The notes under the pieces were generated by a model that was given only the letters and a program-made list of their open reading frames with translations, was not told the origin of the DNA and did not search any database. From DSCS01 sp035391585 (GTDB taxonomy: Bacteria > Macinerneyibacteriota > Macinerneyibacteria > Macinerneyibacteriales > DSCS01): a DNA stretch of 64,000 nucleotides. The stretch covers positions 1 through 64,000 of the forward strand of contig CAZNOX010000002.1 in NCBI GenBank assembly GCA_964574875.1. The letters are read 5' to 3'. Positions 1 to 7,732 of the stretch are shown piece by piece. The position numbers and the translations under genes are program-made. The number at the start of each line of letters is the position of its first letter. The first letter of the stretch is position 1.

Positions 1-781
1 AGATGAACGAGGCCAGAAGCGTATCCACCATGATGTTGATGTGGACCACCGCCATGCTCCCGATGGCCGGAAGCATCATCTTGAAGATGCGCGAGATCCC
101 CTCGCCTTTGGGGTTGAATCTGAAGCGGTAATGGAAGTCGTATTTTTTACGGATATAGATGAACTGGTAAAAGAAGATGAGAAAACCGCCGTAGATATAG
201 GCATAAGCCACCTGGTAACCCAGGGCATAGACATGAGCCACACGGCTTCCGAAAAAGAGAAGCACCCCGATAAAGAGGATATTGAGGACCAGGGAGTTGG
301 AGGCGGGGATGACAAAATTCCGGTTGGCATTCATCAAGCCCATGAAGAGCGCCATCATGGAGATGAAGAACATGAAGGGAAGGGTGATGCGCGCCAGGGA
401 GACAGCATAATTGAAGTCTTCCGGAGAGGAGCTTTTGAGACCTGCCGCCTGGAGGAAGATGATCACCGGCATGATCAGCCATCCGATGGCGATGATCACC
501 AGGATCAGGCTGCCGATCACATTGATGACATTGGAGATGAAGCCGTCGGTCTTCTCTTTGTCCCCCTCCTGGGCATAAGAGGTGTAGACGGGGACAAAGA
601 AAGCGTCCAGGGCCGACTCTCCCAGGATCCTCCGGAACATGTAAGGGATCTGGATGGCCACCTGAAGGGCAGACGCCGCTCCTGTTGTTCCGAAAAAAGA
701 GGCGATAAAGATATTCCGGACCATGCCGAAGACCCGGCTGAGAAAGATCATGATGGAGACATGGAAAGCGGACCGGAACAT
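1..781 (-). CDS. murJ: Lipid II flippase MurJ (MviN family), C-terminus off the window
   Basis: Integral membrane flippase that moves lipid II across the inner membrane for peptidoglycan synthesis. The minus-strand frame runs without a stop from 781 to the window edge, so about 260 N-terminal residues are visible. They show the family pattern: an opening with SRVFGMVRNIFIASFFG, then RILGESALDAFFVPVY, and alternating hydrophobic segments. It was missed as a closed frame because it has no stop inside the window. ATG 781 is preferred because AAGG lies 6 nt upstream; GTG 802 is an alternative. A TACAAT box at 809-814 could give an internal promoter. It is the last visible gene behind the exported-peptide operon, 62 bases after its neighbour. 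Confidence 0.9.
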   Translation of the reverse strand, partial: MFRSAFHVSIMIFLSRVFGMVRNIFIASFFGTTGAASALQVAIQIPYMFRRILGESALDAFFVPVYTSYAQEGDKEKTDGFISNVINVIGSLILVIIAIGWLIMPVIIFLQAAGLKSSSPEDFNYAVSLARITLPFMFFISMMALFMGLMNANRNFVIPASNSLVLNILFIGVLLFFGSRVAHVYALGYQVAYAYIYGGFLIFFYQFIYIRKKYDFHYRFRFNPKGEGISRIFKMMLPAIGSMAVVHINIMVDTLLASFI

Positions 782-843
782 CCGCGGCCTTTTTGTATTC
801 ACCGGTTTATTGTACCACAGGAGGCAGGAGAGATAAACAGAAT

Positions 844-1431
844 TTAAATATCCGCCTTCACTTCATCCAGCACTTTGATCAACTCAGCGAACTCTTTTTC
901 CGGGTCTTGAACGAAGCTGAAGGCGGGGGAGACACGGAGGACGATTCCGGTCCGCCCGTCCAGCAGGATGAGTAGCGGGCCTTCGATCATCTTTTTGGAT
1001 TCGAACCACTCCGCTGAATCGGTATAATAGACAGGATAGTTCAACTCATATTTCTTCTGAAGCCCTGTCATCACCTCACGGCCCAGCCCGAGGACGGCGA
1101 TGCGGACATACGCCCCTTTCAGTGTGCGCAGGATATTATCATAGGCATAGACACACTGCTCGCAGATGAGCTGAGGAAAAAGAAAGAGAAGAGTGTAGCG
1201 CTCTTTCCCTTGGGCCTTGAAAGCCTCTTCATTCTCCAGATTCTTAAAAGATGTGTAATCAAGTGTTTTTCCGGTTAAGTTCCACTCGGCGATCTGTGCC
1301 TGGCGGAAGACCTCATAATCCTCCTGCACGGTGGTGATGACCTTTTGTGAACGGATGAAATTGAAGGCTGTGGCCAGAAGCAGGACAGCCAGGATACTCC
1401 AGAACAGGATAGTCTTCTTCTTATTCTCCAT
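844..1431 (-). CDS. Membrane-anchored thioredoxin-like protein with a CEQC motif
   Basis: Protein of 195 residues with one N-terminal transmembrane segment (about residues 8-26) and no lipobox, so it is probably anchored in the inner membrane facing the periplasm. The segment LLFLFPQLICEQCVYAYDN puts a CxxC pair at Cys90 and Cys93 after a hydrophobic strand, as in thioredoxin or AhpC-like folds, and a later strand GPLLILLDGRTG fits the same fold. ATG 1431 is chosen because AAGGAGGAG lies just upstream; a longer in-frame start at 1530 has no such support. It overlaps the end of the propeller lipoprotein gene by 11 bases. The redox role is inference; the exact family is not recognised. Confidence 0.7.
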   Translation of the reverse strand: MENKKKTILFWSILAVLLLATAFNFIRSQKVITTVQEDYEVFRQAQIAEWNLTGKTLDYTSFKNLENEEAFKAQGKERYTLLFLFPQLICEQCVYAYDNILRTLKGAYVRIAVLGLGREVMTGLQKKYELNYPVYYTDSAEWFESKKMIEGPLLILLDGRTGIVLRVSPAFSFVQDPEKEFAELIKVLDEVKADI

Positions 1432-2476
1432 CTTCTCCTCCTTCAGGCTCCAGGCCCGCATCGATATCATAAATATAGAGTTTGGCCCGGCCCGCTTCAT
1501 CGGGCCGGGTGAGGTAAATGACATTTTCATAGTCGAGACATGTCCGGGAGACTCCCAGAATCGTCTCCGGATCCAGTGGCGGAAGGCTGGTGAAGGTGTG
1601 GATCACCCGGCCCTCTCTGTCGAGGAGCCGGTACTCGTCGGCTTTGGACAGGTCAAAGATATTCTTCATGCTTGTGAGAAGCATGACCTTTCCACTTCGG
1701 TCGAAATTGATATCAAAGATATCCCTGTATTTTGTTTTGATCTTTCGAAGCAGCTTCCCCTGAAGAGAGTAGACATAGATAAAAGGCTCGAGCATCTTCA
1801 AGCGGTCATCAAAGGCTCCCAGCACGTAGATCTCATTTTTTGAGACAGCGTATGTGGGATTGGCGATGAGAGAAGAGTGGCTTCTCTTGTGAAACCGGCA
1901 TGCGACCTGCATCTTCTCATCAAGGCGGAAAAGGGTGTGCATCCCTTCGGGCCCGGAACAGGAGAGAAGATAAAAAGCCCCTCCCGCGCGAAAAAGCGTG
2001 TCCATGTAGGTCTGCTCCGCCAGGCCCGGTGCAGCCTGGTCCACAAAAACGACAGCGCCTTTTTCGACCCGGTAGGAATTGATAAAATCCCGAGCCCGGT
2101 CATAGATGATGAAAGACTCAGGGCCGGTAAACTCAAAACCGCCCACAGAGATATATTCTCCCGGCGCTTTCCCCGCCTGTCCGGCCTGTCCGAGAAAGGT
2201 GCCGTTTTTGTTCCAGACAAGGAGAAGATCCTCCCCCCGGTAATGGTGCAAGCCCAGGATGAGTCTCTCATTCATTTTAAAATCGGCAAAATAACCCTTT
2301 TCATTCACATCACGGAGTGTGATGACCTCTTTCAGCCGGTAAAGGCTGTTCAGTGATGTGATCTTCCGGATCAGACCTTCCTCTTCACGGCTCAGGCGGC
2401 TGATCTCTGAAGAACGGCTGCATGCCATAAGGATAAAAAGAATAATGACAGGAATGATGATATTTACTCTCTGCAT
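1421..2476 (-). CDS. Lipoprotein with 6-bladed beta-propeller-like repeats
   Basis: Predicted lipoprotein of 351 residues: signal segment MQRVNIIIPVIILFILMAC with lipobox Cys19. The body has repeated strand-rich units separated by Gly/Asp turns (for example VWNKNGTFLGQAGQAGKAPGEY and YVYSLQGKLLRKIKTKYRDI), the look of the 6-bladed propeller lipoproteins common in Bacteroidetes and related phyla. That family resemblance is by pattern only. ATG 2476 is chosen for the lipobox; an upstream in-frame ATG at 2590 would put the signal in the interior. It lies 71 bases downstream of the second exported-peptide gene and overlaps the thioredoxin-like gene. Ligand or partner unknown; the adjacent peptides are candidates. 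Confidence 0.65.
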   Translation of the reverse strand: MQRVNIIIPVIILFILMACSRSSEISRLSREEEGLIRKITSLNSLYRLKEVITLRDVNEKGYFADFKMNERLILGLHHYRGEDLLLVWNKNGTFLGQAGQAGKAPGEYISVGGFEFTGPESFIIYDRARDFINSYRVEKGAVVFVDQAAPGLAEQTYMDTLFRAGGAFYLLSCSGPEGMHTLFRLDEKMQVACRFHKRSHSSLIANPTYAVSKNEIYVLGAFDDRLKMLEPFIYVYSLQGKLLRKIKTKYRDIFDINFDRSGKVMLLTSMKNIFDLSKADEYRLLDREGRVIHTFTSLPPLDPETILGVSRTCLDYENVIYLTRPDEAGRAKLYIYDIDAGLEPEGGEDGE

Positions 2477-2547
2477 AATCCCCCGAAAAACGGTACGAAA
2501 CGGGATCTGCACATTGACCTGCGTCTGAACAGATCCCGGGGTCGTGT

Positions 2548-2748
2548 TCAGGTCCTTAAATGTGATAAAGTTGCAGTGGACCTGATACATTGAGAGCCTC
2601 CGTAAATACAGGATGAGCTCCCGTTTTCAGTCCGAAGCGTTCCGTCTTTTCGAGGCGGGACCTGGATGGCGTTCACATTCTGAGACAGGGCAATAAATGT
2701 GCCGATGATCATAAGAATAAGGACTAACGCAGCAACGATCTTTTTCAT
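2548..2748 (-). CDS. Small exported Cys-containing peptide, copy 2
   Basis: 66-residue protein with a Sec-type signal (two Lys, hydrophobic core, cleavage expected after NVNA at residue 27). The mature part is about 39 residues and carries PPRKDGTLRTENGSSSC followed by a second Cys in GGSQC. It aligns without gaps to copy 1 for 54 residues, 38 of them identical by hand count; the tails after the second Cys are unrelated. The architecture of a tiny exported peptide next to a propeller lipoprotein recalls the NVEALA-type peptides of Bacteroidetes, but the NVEALA motif is absent. No lipobox. Function unknown. Confidence 0.75.
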   Translation of the reverse strand: MKKIVAALVLILMIIGTFIALSQNVNAIQVPPRKDGTLRTENGSSSCIYGGSQCIRSTATLSHLRT

Positions 2749-2806
2749 ACAACTCCTTCATATCATCCGGTGATGTCCATGGACGACAAAAATTCTTCCA
2801 CCCTCT

Positions 2807-3007
2807 TTAAATCCGCTGAGCCTCCTGCGGAGGCGGCGACCAGTAGCATTGGGTCCCTCCGGCCACACAGGACGTGCTCCCGTTCTCTGTTCTGACGGTA
2901 CCGTTCTTTCTGGGCGGAGCTTTGATCGCTTCAGCTTTCTGAGTAAGGGCGATAAAGGTCCCGATGGCCATGAGTAGTAGAACCACGGCGGCAATGATCT
3001 TCTTCAT
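2807..3007 (-). CDS. Small exported Cys-containing peptide, copy 1
   Basis: 66-residue first gene of its operon, preceded by AGAAGGAGGAGT close to the ATG. The signal peptide ends at about QKAEA (residue 27). The mature portion has PPRKNGTVRTENGSTSC and GGTQC, with Cys47 and Cys54 separated by six residues, then a tail YWSPPPQEAQRI. Signal and core match copy 2 closely, showing a tandem duplication. The two Cys could form an intramolecular disulfide once exported, and a CxxC protein is encoded in the same operon; that link is inference. A longer overlapping frame at 2758-2994 is a shadow. Confidence 0.78.
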   Translation of the reverse strand: MKKIIAAVVLLLMAIGTFIALTQKAEAIKAPPRKNGTVRTENGSTSCVAGGTQCYWSPPPQEAQRI

Positions 3008-3052
3008 ACTCCTCCTTCTGAAAAAAACTTCGTTTTTTTACAGTTATAGTCG

Positions 3053-3081
3053 AGAATAACAGAAGAGGGAAAAGGTGTCAA
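3053..3081 (-). promoter_or_regulatory. Promoter of the exported-peptide operon
   Basis: Read on the minus strand: -35 TTGACA (3076-3081), a 17-base spacer, -10 TATTCT (3053-3058), about 45 bases before the start of the first peptide gene. It follows directly after the end of the envelope operon, so the peptide-propeller-redox genes probably form a separate transcription unit. Confidence 0.7.
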
Positions 3082-3090
3082 TCCAAATTT

Positions 3091-3109
3091 AAAAAAACGC
3101 CCTTAGGGC
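3091..3109 (-). terminator. Weak intrinsic terminator of the envelope operon
   Basis: On the minus strand a 4-bp GCCC/GGGC stem with the stop codon TAA in its loop is followed by a run of seven T. The stem is short, so termination may be partial. It sits between the last gene of the envelope operon and the promoter of the peptide operon. Confidence 0.4.
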
Positions 3110-3750
3110 CTGATGATCCCGATGGGAGTCTGCTCCAGGCGCTGGCCCAGGAAATTGTCGGCGCAACTGTTTTCCACATACTCCGGATCCAGACCCGCGG
3201 TCTTTCCCCAGACATCCACATCGCCGTAATCGTTGGCATCGATAATGGCGATCTCCACCTCTCGGCCCAGCTCAGCCTTGATCTTTTCGCAGACTTCGTC
3301 GCCCTTGACCGGAGCAAAGATCAGGACACGGTTGTAGGGGCCCACCGTCTTGGCACGCACACCGTCGGCACCGTCAATGGCTCCGGCACGCCGGCCCGCC
3401 ACCTGGTAGAACCACCCGTGGATCCCCATCATCTTCCCGATTCCGCCGATAACGGCGGCCAAAAGGATCCTCAGGGCACCGGCTTCATCAATGGCTCCCT
3501 GCATCTTTTCCACGCGCCCCAGGCCTTCTCCCGAGAGAGGTTTTGTCACAAATTTTGAGAGGAAGCGGGCCAGGCGCGAGATCTTCAGCTCATCAAAGGG
3601 TTTGACCATCCCCTGGGAGATGGAGACGACTTTCGAAGAGATGACGATGACATCCCCGTCTTTGGCCTTTTTCTCCAGGGCCCTGGCCGCCACCTGGATA
3701 ATATCGTCTTCCCCGGTAATGACGTGTGTCTTGATGGTGATCTTTTCCAC
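3103..3750 (-). CDS. F420-0:gamma-glutamyl ligase (CofE) family protein
   Basis: 215 residues matching the F420_ligase (CofE) fold: an opening strand ITIKTHVITGEDDI, the early motif DGDVIVISSKVVSISQG, and later VKGDEVCEKIK and IIDANDYGDVDVWG. In F420 makers this family adds glutamate to F420-0, but stand-alone homologues occur in bacteria without F420 and their substrates are unknown. No other F420 gene is visible here. It is the last gene of the envelope operon, 10 bases after the acyltransferase gene. Assignment to the family is good, the reaction is not established. Confidence 0.7.
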   Translation of the reverse strand: MEKITIKTHVITGEDDIIQVAARALEKKAKDGDVIVISSKVVSISQGMVKPFDELKISRLARFLSKFVTKPLSGEGLGRVEKMQGAIDEAGALRILLAAVIGGIGKMMGIHGWFYQVAGRRAGAIDGADGVRAKTVGPYNRVLIFAPVKGDEVCEKIKAELGREVEIAIIDANDYGDVDVWGKTAGLDPEYVENSCADNFLGQRLEQTPIGIIRP

Positions 3751-3760
3751 AGAAGCCTCC

Positions 3761-4660
3761 TTATTTTCGTTGTGTCCGCCAGCGGTTGGCCAGCCAGTTC
3801 CATTGGGCCGGATTCTCTTTCACGGCCTCTTCCAGTCTATCAACTAATCCCTGAAGATGGAAGCGGATATCCTCATCCAGGTCGTCGTGTTCCCGCTTGA
3901 GGAGAAAAGGCTCTCCGATATGCCCCACAGAAGTCCCGTCTTCCAAGCGCCGGACGGTGACAAAACTCACGGGACAGCCGGTCTTCAGGGCAAAGATGAC
4001 AGGCCCGTGGGGAGTGGAGCAGCGGCGTCCCATAAAGGTCGTGGTCACACCTGCGATCCCCCCGTCCTGATCGTTGAGGATCGCCACGCCGTATCCGTCT
4101 TTCAGGAGGCGCAAAGTCCCCGGCACGGCGCGCCGGTCGCGGAAGATGACTTTCACCCCGCTCTTTTCCCTCATGCGGTTCACCAGGCGGTCCGTGAGCG
4201 GATTGTTCTGCCTCCGTGCGATCACGGCCAGAGGATAGCCTTTGTAAGCCACCACCTGGCCCATAAGCTCCCAGTTTCCCAGGTGTCCCAGGACAAAGAT
4301 GACCCCGGGGTACTCCTCGTAGATCCTTTTGAGCACCTCTTCGTTTTCAATGGTGAGGACCTTGAGGACATCCTCTTTGTCCATGGTCATGAGATGGATC
4401 ATTTCGATATAGGTGAGGATATTCTGAATGAAGACTTCACGGACAAAGGCTTTGAGGGGCTTCCCTTCTTTGGGAAGGTCCAGCTGAGCCTTTTTGATGT
4501 TGTCGATCGTAAGCCTTTTGTATCCTAAAAGAGAGAAGAGGGGAAGAAGGGCCGCGGCAAGCTTACGGTTTGCCCGCCAGGGAAAAAGAGAGACAACAAA
4601 AGCCACTGCCTTGACAAAACAATATTCGATCGCGTATTGGACCTTTTTCAACAGTGTCAT
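3761..4660 (-). CDS. Lipid A acyltransferase, LpxL/HtrB family
   Basis: 299-residue inner-membrane acyltransferase that would add a secondary acyl chain to Kdo-lipid A. The family hallmark HLGNWELMGQ (catalytic His with acidic residue five positions on) follows FVLGHLGNWE, and later blocks NDQDGGIAGVTTTFMGR and NPAQWNWLANRWR match the lysophospholipid/lauroyl acyltransferase family. One hydrophobic segment lies near residues 15-45. The start overlaps the stop of waaA by 4 bases (ATGA), so translation is probably coupled. LpxL, LpxM or LpxP specificity cannot be read from the sequence. Confidence 0.85.
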   Translation of the reverse strand: MTLLKKVQYAIEYCFVKAVAFVVSLFPWRANRKLAAALLPLFSLLGYKRLTIDNIKKAQLDLPKEGKPLKAFVREVFIQNILTYIEMIHLMTMDKEDVLKVLTIENEEVLKRIYEEYPGVIFVLGHLGNWELMGQVVAYKGYPLAVIARRQNNPLTDRLVNRMREKSGVKVIFRDRRAVPGTLRLLKDGYGVAILNDQDGGIAGVTTTFMGRRCSTPHGPVIFALKTGCPVSFVTVRRLEDGTSVGHIGEPFLLKREHDDLDEDIRFHLQGLVDRLEEAVKENPAQWNWLANRWRTQRK

Positions 4661-5823
4661 GAGGAGAGGGCCTTTTTAATAGCGTTCACATAGCGCCCCG
4701 CAGCTCCGCTGTTGGCGCGGACACACGCTCCGGCGCGTGCAGCCACAGCCGCAGCTTCTCCGGGGTTGTCCAGGAGACGTTTCACCACAGGAGCGACCTC
4801 ATCTGCCGTAGCGGTGATGAGAGCGCGTTCTTCCGTAAAATAGTCGTAGATCTCCTGAAAGTTATGCATATAGGGGCCGACGATGACACACTTCTCCCAG
4901 AGGGCCGGTTCGATGATATTATGCCCTCCCTGGGGAATCCAACTCCCCCCCACCAGGACCAGATCAGCAAACTTATAGACCATATCCAGCTCGCCCATGG
5001 TGTCCCAGAGGATCACATCCGCCTTCCAGGAGAGGGGTGAAGTCCGGCGCTCCACGCTGAACCCCTTCTCCGTGAGGAGCATCTCCACTTCTCTCACCCG
5101 TTCCAGATGGCGGGGAGCCAGGATAAAAACCGTTTCCCCTTTGAGTTCCTGAAAGCGTGAAAAGAGGATCTCCTCTTCCCCCTTGTGCGTTGAGCCGATC
5201 ACAGTGAGCGGCTTTTTGGGGCGGCCTTCAAAGAGAGCAGCCAGCCTCGTTTCGCGCAGGGGATCGCTTTTTTTGCCGTAGACATCATACTTTGTGTTTC
5301 CGCAGACCTCGATGAGCTCTTCCGGAGCTCCGCAATCCAAAAACCTTTTTTCCTCCACCTCGGACTGAACGAGCAACGCGTTGTAGAGAGCAAAGATCTG
5401 TCTCCATAAGGCTTTGAAGAACCGGTAACTCTTGTAATCTTTCGGAGGGATCCGCCCGTTGACCAGAAGCACCGGCACCTTTTTCTCCCAGGCTCTCCGG
5501 ATAAGCTGGGGCCAGATCTCCGTTTCCACGATGACCAGGGCCCGGGGCCTCATCTTGTTGAAAAGAGAATTGACAAAGAAAAAGAAATCCACGGGCAGAT
5601 AGAAGAGGGTGACATCATGGCCGAAATGCTCACGCACCATCTTGTACCCTGTGTAGGTCCCCACGGAGACCGCCACGGGCTCTTTTCCCGTGAACTCCCG
5701 GATCACCGGGACAGCGGCTTTGACCTCTCCTGCCGAGACAGTATGAAACCAGACATATCCCTTTTCAGGAAAGAGCCGCCCGGGGACAAAGCCCACGCGT
5801 TGAAAAAGGCCGTGACGGTCCTT
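4657..5823 (-). CDS. waaA: 3-deoxy-D-manno-octulosonic acid (Kdo) transferase, N-terminus lost in gap
   Basis: GT-B glycosyltransferase that attaches Kdo to lipid IVA at the cytoplasmic face of the inner membrane. The 388 visible residues show WFHTVSAGEVKAA, VIVETEIWPQLI, VPVLLVNGRI, VIGSTHKGEEE, FILAPRHLERV and VLVGGSWIPQGGHNIIEPA, all typical of WaaA/KdtA. The family is about 420-430 residues, so roughly 35-50 N-terminal residues are missing in the 100-N gap. The frame happens to stay open through the N run into the upstream oxidoreductase, which creates a false 653-residue fusion. It ends overlapping the lpxL-like gene. Confidence 0.9.
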   Translation of the reverse strand, partial: KDRHGLFQRVGFVPGRLFPEKGYVWFHTVSAGEVKAAVPVIREFTGKEPVAVSVGTYTGYKMVREHFGHDVTLFYLPVDFFFFVNSLFNKMRPRALVIVETEIWPQLIRRAWEKKVPVLLVNGRIPPKDYKSYRFFKALWRQIFALYNALLVQSEVEEKRFLDCGAPEELIEVCGNTKYDVYGKKSDPLRETRLAALFEGRPKKPLTVIGSTHKGEEEILFSRFQELKGETVFILAPRHLERVREVEMLLTEKGFSVERRTSPLSWKADVILWDTMGELDMVYKFADLVLVGGSWIPQGGHNIIEPALWEKCVIVGPYMHNFQEIYDYFTEERALITATADEVAPVVKRLLDNPGEAAAVAARAGACVRANSGAAGRYVNAIKKALSS

Positions 5824-5923
5824 NNNNNNNNNNNNNNNNNNNNNNNNNNNNNNNNNNNNNNNNNNNNNNNNNNNNNNNNNNNNNNNNNNNNNNNNNNNNN
5901 NNNNNNNNNNNNNNNNNNNNNNN
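5824..5923. other. Assembly gap, 100 N
   Basis: Exactly 100 N, a usual placeholder for a scaffold gap of unknown size. From the typical lengths of the two flanking proteins the real missing sequence is probably several hundred bases: the end of the oxidoreductase gene plus the start of waaA, and possibly another gene. The apparent single reading frame across it has no meaning. Confidence 0.98.
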
Positions 5924-6618
5924 TCGGGCATGGTGATGGAGAGCGTCCGGATCTTGGACTGGCTCACACGACTGGCGGAAATCGTCGCAAAGGTCCCGTT
6001 TTCAAAATAGAGCTGGACATTGGCGATATCCTCAAACTTGCTGTAGACCCGCTTTCCCACCGCAGCGATTCCGGCCACGCCGCTTTTGACCAGCCCGAGG
6101 ATAATATCAATATCATGGATCATCAGATCCAGGATGACCCCGGATGTCCGTTCACGGTCTCCCGCGGGGCCCAGGCGTTTCGCTTCGAGAAAGATGGGCG
6201 TCTGCCCCTTCACCACATCGGTGAGTTCCAGGACGGCGGCATTGAAGCGCTCCACATGGCCCACATGAAAGACAAGGTTTCTCTCTTCGGCCATATCGAT
6301 GAGCTCCACGGCATCTTCGTAGATCCGTGTCATGGGCTTTTCCAGGAGGATATGCTTGCCGGTCTCCAGGCACCCTTTGGCCACTTTGTAATGCTCCGAC
6401 GTCGGGACGGCGATGTTCACAGCATCCACGTAGGGAAGAAGGTCCTGATAATTGTAAAAGGCTTTTGTCCCGTAAAGTTCGGCGATCTCATTGGCCCTGC
6501 TTTTCCGGATATCACAGACCCCCACAAAATCGATATATTTCTTCAATTGATGGTAGATCCGGGCGTGATAATTCCCCATATGGCCCACACCGATGACCCC
6601 CACGCGTAATTTACTCAT
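5924..6618 (-). CDS. Gfo/Idh/MocA oxidoreductase of the lipid A locus, C-terminus lost in gap
   Basis: NAD(P)-dependent sugar dehydrogenase. The Rossmann segment VGVIGVGHMGNYHARIY opens the protein and the signature block LLEKPMTR is present, followed by HVGHVERFNAAV and DLMIHDIDIILGL. 231 residues are visible against about 310-340 for the family. It overlaps lpxB by 8 bases. Family members inside lpx operons include GnnA, which oxidises UDP-GlcNAc at C3 on the way to a 2,3-diamino lipid A; that function is a plausible inference here, not shown. A DegT-type aminotransferase that could be the partner is at 35221-36297. Confidence 0.82.
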
Positions 6619-7732
6619 GACAGCACCTTTCTTTTATCAGCCGGGCCGCCCTCCGGACGGCACCTGCCGGCTCCAGGGATGCTTTCACCTGAGAAAGCTC
6701 TCTTTTGATCTTCCGGTATTCAGAGGTGTCCTCCATGATCTTTTTAACCATAGCGGTGAGTCGGGGCTGTGTCAAATCCCGCTGGAGTAATTCAGGAACG
6801 ATTTTTTTCCCTGCGATGATGTTGGGCATCCCCACAAAGGAGACTTTAACAAGAAGCCGGGCCACGATCTCCGTAAGAAGGGAGACTTTGTAGGTGATGA
6901 TCATGGGAGTCCCCGCGACAGCGGCTTCAAGAGTGGCTGTCCCGGATGAGAGGATCAGAAGGTCGGAAGCCTGCATCACCACTGTCCCCTCTTTTTTCAC
7001 CGTTGTGATAAAGGAGGGGGTCTCAGGAGCATAGCGCTCAAAAATCCGGCTTGAGGCGAAGGGCATGATAAAGTCATACTCCTCTTTGAGCGCCTCAGCA
7101 GTCTTCAGATAAAGGGGAAAGAGAGTCTTGAACTCCTGGGGGCGGGATCCCGGAAGAAGTCCGATGAGGGGCTTGTCCCCTGCAGACGGGAGCCCCAGCC
7201 TGAGCCGGGCTTCCTCTTTTTCAAGCCGGGGCATCTCATCAAGGATGGGATGGCCGATATAGTCTACAGAAAGTTTTGTTCCCTTGTAAAACTCATGCTC
7301 TTTTTGAAAGGCCGCCAGAATATGGTCCAGGGTCTTTTCAAGGGAGGAGGCCTTTTTGAATCCCCAGAGCCAGAATTGAGGGGCAAAATAGTAGAACGAG
7401 GTGATCCCCTCTTTTTTGACTGTCCTGGCCAGGCTCAGGTTGAATCCCTGATTATCGATAAAGACGACACAGCCGGGATGCCACTCGGTGACAAACCGCC
7501 GGGCTTTTTTAAGAGAAGAGAGATTCTCTTTGAGGTGCGGCAGACCCTCAAGGATCCCCACACTGCTCTTTTCGGTCAGGTCGTCGATGAGAGTGACGCC
7601 GGCCTCTCTCATCCGCTCCCCGCCGATTCCGCACAGCTCCACTCCGGGGATCTCCCGCTGCAACGCTCTGGCGAGAAACGCTCCGTGGAGGTCTCCCGAT
7701 ATCTCTCCTGCAGACAGAAATATCTTACCCAT
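6611..7732 (-). CDS. lpxB: Lipid-A-disaccharide synthase
   Basis: 373-residue peripheral membrane GT-B enzyme (GT19) that joins UDP-2,3-diacylglucosamine and lipid X. Recognised from the N-terminus FLSAGEISGDLHGAFLARAL, then GIGGERMREAG, YFAPQFWLWG, YIGHPILDE, LLPGSRPQEF, and the C-terminal SSGTATLEAAVAGTPMIITYK. Length matches the family. It overlaps lpxA by 8 bases upstream and the oxidoreductase by 8 bases downstream, fitting a coupled lipid A operon. Confidence 0.95.
   Translation of the reverse strand: MGKIFLSAGEISGDLHGAFLARALQREIPGVELCGIGGERMREAGVTLIDDLTEKSSVGILEGLPHLKENLSSLKKARRFVTEWHPGCVVFIDNQGFNLSLARTVKKEGITSFYYFAPQFWLWGFKKASSLEKTLDHILAAFQKEHEFYKGTKLSVDYIGHPILDEMPRLEKEEARLRLGLPSAGDKPLIGLLPGSRPQEFKTLFPLYLKTAEALKEEYDFIMPFASSRIFERYAPETPSFITTVKKEGTVVMQASDLLILSSGTATLEAAVAGTPMIITYKVSLLTEIVARLLVKVSFVGMPNIIAGKKIVPELLQRDLTQPRLTAMVKKIMEDTSEYRKIKRELSQVKASLEPAGAVRRAARLIKERCCHE

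Noticed and set aside
791..814. Leaderless GTG start of murJ at 802
   Set aside because: A TACAAT box is six bases away, but no good -35 was found and ATG 781 has AAGG at normal spacing.
41..847. 268-residue plus-strand frame rich in Asp, Glu and His
   Set aside because: It is antisense to murJ and shows the composition of a reverse-strand shadow; the minus strand gives clear MurJ sequence.
4657..6618. A genuine Gfo/Idh-WaaA fusion enzyme
   Set aside because: The joining sequence is 100 N and both halves are truncated relative to their families.
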